From positions 1 to 42,573 of the IMG/VR virus record IMGVR_UViG_3300025112_000043: a DNA stretch of 42,573 nucleotides. One strand, given 5' to 3'. The position numbers and the translations under genes are program-made. This document shows positions 20,101 to 26,877 of this stretch, piece after piece; position 1 is the first letter of the stretch, and each line of letters starts with the position of its first letter. The DNA is from a virus. The notes beneath the pieces were generated by a model. It did not search any database. It was not told the origin of the DNA and worked only from the letters and a program-made list of their open reading frames with translations.

Positions 20101-21690
20101 GGGGCTCAATTAGAATTAGGGGATCTTGCTACCTCTTATCAAGACACGGATGATTTCTTTAGTACTCCCAGTTATACGGAGATAAGCGGGACCACCTTGG
20201 ACGCTTATAAACCCAGGGATGATTTTGATTGGAGCGGTACTTTAGCTACAAGTACTATCTATGCTGAACAGCCTTATGCTAGAAAGAACTCCGAGAAGCC
20301 TCCTGTGGCAGCTAATGTTCTTAAGAGTTACTACCAGCTTTCCTCTGAGGATTGGGTTGTCCCTGCTGATTCTACTTATTTAGCTACCGCGCAAACTACT
20401 TCAGTAGTGCCTAATACCGAACCTACAGCGCAGGTTTTTTACTCTTATAATACAGGTCTAGGGGCCATATATCAAATAGTTGATGCGAGTGCATTGGAGC
20501 ATGGTAAAACATACGCTTACACCCTTTACTTAAGAAGGAGGGGAGCAGCCATACCCGCTAATGGGAAAGTGTTCAGGATGAACATTAGAAATGTAAACGG
20601 CACTAGAGAAAGTGTTCTTCATTTTGATTGGGCGACCAGTTCCGCTTCTGGTGGACCTCTTGACAGTGGCTTCCAACGAGTGGGAAGTTTCTCACGCCAG
20701 CAGTATCGAACGGTCGGTAAAAATACTAATATGCCGTGGTGGAAATTAACCTGTGTCTTCCCTTACGACAAAAATGATGGAAATGGGAATTTAAAATGTG
20801 AGATAGTTCCCTTAACTAGAATTCCTACCTCTAACACTTACGCAGGATGGGTCGCGTACCCCTCGTTACAGCCTGTAGATACTTCTTGTTATACGCCTAA
20901 CCCTATTCTTCCTGATTATCCCACCCCCTATGACACTTCCTTGGTGGATGATTATATGAGCCCTATGGCTCAATCGTTAGAGTTAAGTACGGGGTTCAAC
21001 CAAAATATGAACTTCATAGGTTATAAGGATACCTCAACGGTAAATATTAATCAGTTTAAAGCTGTCGAGATTCTTCCTCATAATACTCTTTCTGAGGATC
21101 CTAGCAACGATCTTTCAGGAGCCTTCGGATTAAACTCTTATTACTTGGGGAGTTTCCCCCCAGGAAGTGCTTCGCCCATTAGCTATGCCATTGTTTCATC
21201 CTTAGATACTTCTGAAGGACTTACCTATCCTACTGTAGAAGGTACTTACGGAGGGTACTTTAACCAAGTGAAATCTATGGATCCTTCAGGTTTCTTAAGA
21301 GCGTATCACCCTTCTTCGGTTGATTATGGGGGGATAGAGACCACTTCAGGATTAGTTACCTCATCTAACCCAGACTTTAGTAGCACTGGGGAGGTTAGTT
21401 ATATAACTACTGTGGCTTCGGGTGATTTAGGATTAGCTAATTTATATGGAGGTATTACCCAGTTAGGCTTGTGGGGATTTGATGTTCCTAGGATGGTTAA
21501 GGAAGGACGCTTGCCTCCTTATTATTTTGATGCTCAAGATGCTAATGACGCAGTAGGTAATAATCTTGCATATAGATTAATATGTAAGAAAGTTCTTAAC
21601 CAAAATATTACAAATATATTAGATGGATCAGGACCAGGAGCCCATCGTTATAACGATCTAACTTTAGTGTGGAGGTTAAATTTCTTATGA
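17113..21690 (+). CDS. Tandem carbohydrate-binding-like module tail fibre/adhesin
   Basis: A 1525-residue protein. The first ~50 residues (MKGKLEVYKNYGSPEEEL, EENNLVVDSAAEMFVDLLTT) match in pattern the N-termini of the next two genes and are probably a virion-docking module. The rest reads as about five jelly-roll modules of 150-220 residues. They typically open with a 'NLLSNSNNF..W' or 'LYNTQYATSPNNFSPW' segment, have a central strand such as TATFSVYYN, YGMSMYIKK, LTYSIYANP, MTASVYLKY or YAYTLYLRR, and a 'GWYR' or 'GWYQ' strand. One ends with YVYGAQLELGDLATSY near residue 994, the classic close of phage carbohydrate-binding-like modules. Probable role: glycan or envelope recognition. The end overlaps the next start (ATGA at 21687-21690). 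No Shine-Dalgarno site is visible before its own ATG. Confidence 0.75.
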   Translation: MKGKLEVYKNYGSPEEELILEENNLVVDSAAEMFVDLLTTPSGTRVYSPTQSTNPANTLYDASNYRVQALSFGKAKPQYQLNAYKFPIKPKNLLSNSNNFVDEGVDLVEWNRNLLSRNVNPISGEASGAAYFNETSGGWLVSKGVSSYASGATDPAGQYEGNTLYMIPNEQPNVLVEGTSADGGHEYMGHNSVCATDFHAWKVTAGKVLTSQHEDYKAGYAAQALFSTANTYNATPRATATTNTLQAKGNYRTGPNAGDAYITASGFFLSGIQSRKLGKEKTATFSVYYNISALNDGYPADITAGPEFSAVAPARIALAMDASSFFNPEAYLNLYNTQYATSPNNFSPWTSDGASITGAASSSPWGPNTATEMKVTGGNRLAYIDFINSDLGLVEGDFYGMSMYIKKSLSTPPASNYSDIQIRNAKAAGNKEGAGIKIRFTWDGSTMTNYTLAAPGGTGSNLEGFAKVSESVGGWYQIALVIPRKNSSTYRDVKVVVEPQPGGNGALYVVNFDMYAISRAQYSPAGISVPRTYGDTYESHFIQNTGERLTFDNQIRNIAPVSGVEDASSWRRISHESTFSSTPDLFKAYIGTGYTEAMTSVVLSHPQIEKGSPASLWSDSSTICVYKGIDEDGLGLTPDALPTDIENGLGVLDKNLTYSIYANPSGLYGASSAGTTFRFMDIGNALATPNTTLVSMGTPGVDSYTRQTASPNFSSYESTHIGIAMEMSGVSAGNHCHLAHAQLEYDGNFKLPEAHDPHYTSTPTPWVSSIGVSSVSSWNSGNVLHGISTAVSTVYSDSIDGPFPGTKGTLILNDSDVSTLSLQQRIVGRNLKAGVNTYSTTPFYNRKMTASVYLKYPFTNPPGVSPDASGSTTGLARRSEIALYPGIATYGVTSLNSEGGYDKGGRLILRWTDVDGAQSPGAGSATIDNKIAAGRRADGTLEYIRNGWYRASVTNTLDGFTVANTSSVVFSVYPVARHYPDMGGSPNAASGGLYVYGAQLELGDLATSYQDTDDFFSTPSYTEISGTTLDAYKPRDDFDWSGTLATSTIYAEQPYARKNSEKPPVAANVLKSYYQLSSEDWVVPADSTYLATAQTTSVVPNTEPTAQVFYSYNTGLGAIYQIVDASALEHGKTYAYTLYLRRRGAAIPANGKVFRMNIRNVNGTRESVLHFDWATSSASGGPLDSGFQRVGSFSRQQYRTVGKNTNMPWWKLTCVFPYDKNDGNGNLKCEIVPLTRIPTSNTYAGWVAYPSLQPVDTSCYTPNPILPDYPTPYDTSLVDDYMSPMAQSLELSTGFNQNMNFIGYKDTSTVNINQFKAVEILPHNTLSEDPSNDLSGAFGLNSYYLGSFPPGSASPISYAIVSSLDTSEGLTYPTVEGTYGGYFNQVKSMDPSGFLRAYHPSSVDYGGIETTSGLVTSSNPDFSSTGEVSYITTVASGDLGLANLYGGITQLGLWGFDVPRMVKEGRLPPYYFDAQDANDAVGNNLAYRLICKKVLNQNITNILDGSGPGAHRYNDLTLVWRLNFL
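21671..21675 (+). promoter_or_regulatory. Ribosome binding site GGAGG that sets the start at 21687
   Basis: GGAGG lies 11 bases before the ATG at 21687, which overlaps the upstream stop as ATGA. The alternative upstream GTG at 21669 in the same frame would place this site inside the coding region and has no site of its own. I therefore choose 21687. Confidence 0.6.
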
Positions 21691-22316
21691 TCCATGGGAA
21701 AATAACAGCCACCAAAATCTATAAAACGGGAATTACGGAAAAGGTTTTTGAAGAATCCAACTTTACTTTGCGCGGCTTTGGTTATACGATTGCAAGTATT
21801 CTTGCGGGTGACCCCAACAGTGATCGCAATAATTACTTCTGTCGCTACTTCCAATTAGGTAAAGGTAACGCCCTTTCTTCCGTCCCAGGAGATGATAGGC
21901 TAGGGATATGGGGGTTAGCTAATCCGTTAGATAAGTCTGAGTATGGAGCATCACCTACAATTCCTGTGGTTAGATTATACCCTATTAGTGGTACTCCTAC
22001 TGGGGCAGCTATTAAGAATACCTCCTTTAGCACTAGTACTTCTCAATATTTTGGGGATATCACGGGGGATTCTATTACTAAACTAACAGCTAACTCGATT
22101 CATCATCAAATAATGCTAGATGAGACTGTAGCCAATGGTATTGCTATAAATGAGATAGGGCTCTTCGCGTGTAATCCTAACACTTCACCCACTAAGGATA
22201 ACCCTATCTTAGTGGCTTATAAAAAATTTCCTCCCGCTGGTATAATAAATAAGAATGCGGAATTCACTTTTATTTTAGATTGGGAAATCACGATAGACGA
22301 TATAAGTAGTATATAA
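21687..22316 (+). CDS. Small tail/fibre-attachment protein, paralogue A
   Basis: A 209-residue protein when started at the ATG that overlaps the upstream TGA. The N-terminus (GKITATKIYKTGITEKVFEE, then N-F-T-L-R-G-F-G and an A-S-I-L-A-G turn) follows the same pattern as the start of the 1525-residue protein and of the next gene. The C-terminus has NEIGLFACNP, ILVAYKKFPP and FTFILDWEI, a strand set repeated in the next gene. Such proteins are beta-rich, with no cysteine clusters or membrane helix. Because all three neighbours share the N-terminal pattern, they may occupy equivalent sites on one virion structure, for example a baseplate rim or fibre base. The function itself is unknown. The next start follows nine bases after the stop. 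Confidence 0.75.
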   Translation: MIHGKITATKIYKTGITEKVFEESNFTLRGFGYTIASILAGDPNSDRNNYFCRYFQLGKGNALSSVPGDDRLGIWGLANPLDKSEYGASPTIPVVRLYPISGTPTGAAIKNTSFSTSTSQYFGDITGDSITKLTANSIHHQIMLDETVANGIAINEIGLFACNPNTSPTKDNPILVAYKKFPPAGIINKNAEFTFILDWEITIDDISSI

Positions 22317-22325
22317 TTAGTAGGT

Positions 22326-22949
22326 ATGATAAAAAACAAAGACACTTTTAATCCTGTAGGTGAAATTGAGGTATGGAAGATGTACGAAGATGGGCGAGAG
22401 CCAGAGCTTCATTTTTCGGATCACAATGTTATTACCTCTGGGATGGGGGTAGCTCTTGCTTCCCTTTACTCTGGATCAGGGTCTCAGACTATCTCCGATT
22501 ACCAGATTCTCAGCTACCAATTAGGTTATAGTGGAGCTATAACTAACCCATATTCGTATGGGACCTCCTCTACACAACTTATAAATCCCTTAAAGACTTC
22601 TCAGTATGTAACTGCGGGATCTCAGTTAGTGGTGGAGGAGAGAAATATTTTGATTAATGGTGTGAGTACGGCACAACAGCAAGTTGGCTTTGTGTCCATA
22701 CCGTATAGTAATATACAACGAGTAACCCCTACTTCAGTAAGATATACTTTAGTGATAGATAAAAATAGCTGTCTAGGGTTAACGGATACGGAAGGACTTA
22801 AAGCTGAACTGAATGAGGTTGGTTTATTAATGTATAACCCTTTAAATATTAACCCTACAACTTCGGTGCTGGTAGCTTATAGACCGTTCACTCCTATATA
22901 CAAAACGGGAAGTTTTGCTTTAGTTATTAAATGGACCCTAACATTCTGA
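22326..22949 (+). CDS. Small tail/fibre-attachment protein, paralogue B
   Basis: A 207-residue protein. N-terminus GEIEVWKMYEDGREPELHF with D-H-N-V-I-T-S-G-M-G-V-A-L-A-S-L matches the pattern of the upstream paralogue and of the 1525-residue protein's start. C-terminus LNEVGLLMYNP, SVLVAYRPFTPI and FALVIKWTLTF matches the upstream gene's C-terminus strand for strand. The pair therefore looks like a tandem duplication that has diverged strongly. A TAGGT just before the ATG is a weak ribosome binding site. The next gene begins one base after the stop. Likely a structural attachment or chaperone-like tail component; the specific role is not known. Confidence 0.75.
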   Translation: MIKNKDTFNPVGEIEVWKMYEDGREPELHFSDHNVITSGMGVALASLYSGSGSQTISDYQILSYQLGYSGAITNPYSYGTSSTQLINPLKTSQYVTAGSQLVVEERNILINGVSTAQQQVGFVSIPYSNIQRVTPTSVRYTLVIDKNSCLGLTDTEGLKAELNEVGLLMYNPLNINPTTSVLVAYRPFTPIYKTGSFALVIKWTLTF

Positions 22950-22950
22950 C

Positions 22951-25900
22951 ATGCCTTTTTACCCAAATGATTATTATACTGTAAGTGGAGGAATTAATTG
23001 TAACACTTTATGGACTCCTTTTGTAACCAAATTTGATACAAGTTCGTTCTATAACTGGGAGCAAGACAATCTTCCTATATACGATCTAGATGAGAGGACT
23101 GAGTATCTCTGGTCTAAGACGGGATACCCCACTTCTTCGGTAGCAGGAATGGCTCTTGTAGTGTCCTCTACTAATTATTTCTCTGCTAAAAATGTATTTT
23201 CTGATGTAGGCTCTGCTATTAAGGCATTACCTAATCCCATTAGCTTCCCCATAATGATTGAGCTTGCAACCTCAGGAGATTTAGGTCATTTATCTTTAGA
23301 GAATATTAAAATAGAAGATGGAGGCGCATTGGAGATTGTTAACCGAGTTTTTGCTAAAAACTATGCAGGGGTGGAGACTGCGAGTTCTGTTACACAAACT
23401 TATGATGCTATAAGAACAAGACAAGTTGCTACCTTCTCTTCTTTAGATTTATCTAATACCATGGCCGAGACTTCTGCGTTGTCCGTGAGCACAGCCACTG
23501 TTGATCTGTGGGGTAGCACAGGGGCCGCAGGAGGTAATCAAATTAGGGCTTTCTTTGGCGTTAGAACCGATCAAGATCAGCGATATGAAACTGACCTTTT
23601 AAGTACAGATTTTAGAAATAATTCGGGAAACTTTAGGACAACAAATTCAAATGTGTTTGCTCTTCAAAATTATGAGGCTACATCTACTGGTCAAATAAAG
23701 GATCAAACCACTTCGTCTATTTATACCGCAGGTTATACTCCTAGTGGTTTAGATGTAAGTACCTTCCACCAAACTTTGTTTGTGAAAGGGTTAAACGCAG
23801 ATGGGTCTCTTAGAACCCCATTAAAGGATATTGATTTATATAGAACCGTCCCTGGGCTAGTGTCCAAACCTAGTTTAGTAGGTTTAGCTTATGGTAATAG
23901 ATTTAAATCTGTAAAAGTAAGTAACTGCACAGGTCCTATTTATCTTAGAGGGCTTTGCGTAGACGGTGATACTGGAGCCGCAGCAAACACGATGGGGAGT
24001 TATGTAACCAATAACGGCTTCGATATTATAAATTCAAATGTAGTGGTAGAAAATTGCGCGGCTACCAGATGCCCTGATTCAGGGTTCAATTTCCAGGACT
24101 CTAAGGTAAACATTAGTCGGGGAATTATTGCCTTTAGAAATTATGAAATACTCAACAATACAGCTACACTTCCTCGTTTAGCGAGGAAAAAGGGTAGTGC
24201 GGGAATTAGGGCTGTTAATAGTGAGTTAACGGTAAGCTCTTCCTCTTATGCTAGTGGGGTGGATTTCTTGTTCTGGTCCACTAGAAACCCTGTAGGGATG
24301 GATTTACTGAACTCTACCCTTCAGGGTGGAGACGCCAGGATTAAAGAAGCTAACCCGCCTTTCGCAGATGCTTCGGCCCCTACTTTTGTAAGCCTTTTTT
24401 ATAACAGTGAGCACGGTCTTAAAGCAGTTAACTCTACAGTTGATCTGGATGGGCGTTTAGATTGTTATAATAATGAAATAGGTATTGGCTTGGATAGCTC
24501 TAAGCTTTTGGTAGATGAACTCACTGTAGAGTACTCTAACTCTACAGGGTTAGACGCTTACAACTCTCATATTAAATACAATAAAAACTCTATTAGGACA
24601 GATCAAGCAAGTGGAGCTTATTACGAAACTTTCCTACAAAAAGGAAGAAAGAAACGGCAATTCGAATTCTACAAAAACGCTCAACACATGGTTTTAAATA
24701 ATTCTGTATTGGATTTCAAGCATGAGCCTGATGTATACACTAAGTTTGGAACTATCGGAATATACTATAACCACGGGGTTAACTTTAAAATCCCTACGAA
24801 CAATCGTAAGACAACCTTACCTGGGGTGGAGGTTTTAAATAATTCAAAAGCTAACTTCCTCAACACACGAATAGAAGCGGGGAAGCAGCGAGTGGCCTCT
24901 ATTACTAACCCCACTAGAAATCCTAATGAGTTGTACGGTGAAGCATCTTTCCAATCGACGCAGGGGTGTTACGGAGCAGCAGTTAAGGTTTCTGATAACT
25001 CCGAAGCAACTTTCCACGGTACGACATCAGGTATTACTACCATTACAGGACCCGTAGATTTCACTCAGCAAAGAAAAGCGGCAGGGGTGTATGCAGGAGA
25101 TAATTCTAAAGTAAACTTCCAAGGTCCAACAAGAATTGTTGGTTATGGTATTGATGTTTTAGCTGAGAACAATTCAGAAATGAACTTCACTCCTCATCTT
25201 ACGGGAGGCAAGCTGTTAGATATAAGTGGGTTTAACTTAACCGATTCAGAGAATCACACTGCTGTAGAGCTTCATTCTTTACGAGCATGTTTGGTAGCTA
25301 GTAAACATTCTACTATTAATATGAAGGATTTGGGGGACTACCATTCTACATGGACAAGGACTGCGGCAGGAAACAACTTCTTAGCAGCAGATTACCAAAC
25401 TGGTGACGATAATGTGTTTGCTTTACAAGATACCGCTTTTAGAGGGACTGGTTATAATACCTCCGCAGACTATAAGAATATAGGTTTAGGTACTTCTGGG
25501 TATCACAAAGCAGGGTCTATCATGTTCCTTCCTAATCCTGATGATAATAACATGCATTTGGAATCCCAAAATCAATACACTGCTAAATGGGATCAGACTA
25601 TGATTACTGCTGATAACCCTGGTATTTATACCTTAGCGTCAGGTCCATTAGCATGTGAGATGAATACTATGCTATCCTTACAACCATGGCATACTTACGG
25701 AGATCTAGGTGGTGGTGATGGGGGAGGAGCTTCAGCCGTTTCTTATTTCCGTGCCAACTATAGTAAGGGTGGGCAATGCGTTCGGGTTCTAGATCAGAGT
25801 GAATGCAATGTGAAGAATGTACACTTCCTTACAGCCTCTATAAACACTTCAGGTGCTCACTACGATGCTAGTGTAACTAGGGGAACTACGGGAAGGGGTG

Positions 25901-26877
25901 ATCATGACCTTAAAATATGGAATGTTAATAGGGACTCTAAGTTAAACGCAACTTACTGCTCTGTAAGTGCGGTTTATCCAGGAGAGTTAACTAACCTGCA
26001 CGGTCCTAGTTCTGTGTTTGCGTCAGGAAACTCTGACGTAGGGGGGACCGCTGCAAACGCCTTTGTATCTTTACTTGAAGGAGGGGACACGGAAAAGTAT
26101 AGCAGTGTTACGGGTTACTTAAGTCTGTTAGATAATTTCGGTAAACACACTGGGGCTACTGATACGATTACTTATGGTATAAACAAAGGAAACGAAAACT
26201 ATGGACACACTCTTCTTCAATGGTTAAGGGGGTACAGAGACTATAATACTATGACCGCTGGAACACCCACTTTTGAAAACCGTGGGCCTTTCAGGCTTTA
26301 CTTTGATCCTAACCCCTTAGCTAAGTCCTTAAGCTATCTATCTGGTACTAGCCCACATACTACGCCTCCTAATCAAAACAGTGATCATGTAGGTAACTGG
26401 ATAATTGAAGACAATACTCCTTACCAGCATGTGGCTCAAGGGTATAACATGTCAGGAGCAGCTTCTGCTGTAAATAACTTTAGCTCCATTGATCCAGGGA
26501 AGTATTTATCCTATACCACCTCTAGCGCAGTTGCCCCCGTTACATTCAGTGGAGTCTTCTTCCAAACTGAATTATATGATTTAGGCAACTCCCCAGCCAA
26601 TAGAGGGGGTCCTTCTCAAACCGCAATATGCGTGAAAGCTGATGAATCAGCTTTAAACACTTTTGCAAATGCTAAACATAATGCTGTGGGCATGCGAAAT
26701 ACTTACATTAGTAGTGAAGTTAATTATGTAACTGATCAGGTTCAATTCGTAAATATAGTACAACCTACAATAAGTCCTGGAGGGGATGGGGCAAAAATAA
26801 TAGATAATGATACTTTGTATCTTCCAGGAAGAGGATTTAAACCTACTACAGGGTTCGATTTAAGGAGTGAAAACTAA
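22951..26877 (+). CDS. Right-handed beta-helix tail protein
   Basis: A 1308-residue protein. The N-terminal block (residues about 30-55) has NWEQDNLPIYDLDERTEYLW, a motif echoed in the next gene and likely a docking segment. From about residue 325 to 770 the sequence shows repeating rungs of the form N-S-x-[VKA]-x-F/L, such as NSNVVVENC, NSTVDLDGR, NNSVLDFKHE, NNSKANFLN, DNSEATFHG, DNSKVNFQG and NNSEMNFTPH. They sit some 20-40 residues apart, with an Asn or Ser at the turn. This is the texture of a parallel beta-helix (pectate-lyase-like fold), common in tail spikes. No catalytic acid pair can be named with confidence. A Gly-rich hinge (GGGDGGGAS) follows near residue 925. It may be a trimeric spike with or without depolymerase activity. 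The stop overlaps the next ATG as TAATG. Confidence 0.75.
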   Translation: MPFYPNDYYTVSGGINCNTLWTPFVTKFDTSSFYNWEQDNLPIYDLDERTEYLWSKTGYPTSSVAGMALVVSSTNYFSAKNVFSDVGSAIKALPNPISFPIMIELATSGDLGHLSLENIKIEDGGALEIVNRVFAKNYAGVETASSVTQTYDAIRTRQVATFSSLDLSNTMAETSALSVSTATVDLWGSTGAAGGNQIRAFFGVRTDQDQRYETDLLSTDFRNNSGNFRTTNSNVFALQNYEATSTGQIKDQTTSSIYTAGYTPSGLDVSTFHQTLFVKGLNADGSLRTPLKDIDLYRTVPGLVSKPSLVGLAYGNRFKSVKVSNCTGPIYLRGLCVDGDTGAAANTMGSYVTNNGFDIINSNVVVENCAATRCPDSGFNFQDSKVNISRGIIAFRNYEILNNTATLPRLARKKGSAGIRAVNSELTVSSSSYASGVDFLFWSTRNPVGMDLLNSTLQGGDARIKEANPPFADASAPTFVSLFYNSEHGLKAVNSTVDLDGRLDCYNNEIGIGLDSSKLLVDELTVEYSNSTGLDAYNSHIKYNKNSIRTDQASGAYYETFLQKGRKKRQFEFYKNAQHMVLNNSVLDFKHEPDVYTKFGTIGIYYNHGVNFKIPTNNRKTTLPGVEVLNNSKANFLNTRIEAGKQRVASITNPTRNPNELYGEASFQSTQGCYGAAVKVSDNSEATFHGTTSGITTITGPVDFTQQRKAAGVYAGDNSKVNFQGPTRIVGYGIDVLAENNSEMNFTPHLTGGKLLDISGFNLTDSENHTAVELHSLRACLVASKHSTINMKDLGDYHSTWTRTAAGNNFLAADYQTGDDNVFALQDTAFRGTGYNTSADYKNIGLGTSGYHKAGSIMFLPNPDDNNMHLESQNQYTAKWDQTMITADNPGIYTLASGPLACEMNTMLSLQPWHTYGDLGGGDGGGASAVSYFRANYSKGGQCVRVLDQSECNVKNVHFLTASINTSGAHYDASVTRGTTGRGDHDLKIWNVNRDSKLNATYCSVSAVYPGELTNLHGPSSVFASGNSDVGGTAANAFVSLLEGGDTEKYSSVTGYLSLLDNFGKHTGATDTITYGINKGNENYGHTLLQWLRGYRDYNTMTAGTPTFENRGPFRLYFDPNPLAKSLSYLSGTSPHTTPPNQNSDHVGNWIIEDNTPYQHVAQGYNMSGAASAVNNFSSIDPGKYLSYTTSSAVAPVTFSGVFFQTELYDLGNSPANRGGPSQTAICVKADESALNTFANAKHNAVGMRNTYISSEVNYVTDQVQFVNIVQPTISPGGDGAKIIDNDTLYLPGRGFKPTTGFDLRSEN

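Noticed and set aside
10278-21690. Diversity-generating retroelement targeting the adhesins
   Set aside because: No reverse transcriptase, no template-like repeat and no adenine-biased variable C-terminus were seen in the window.
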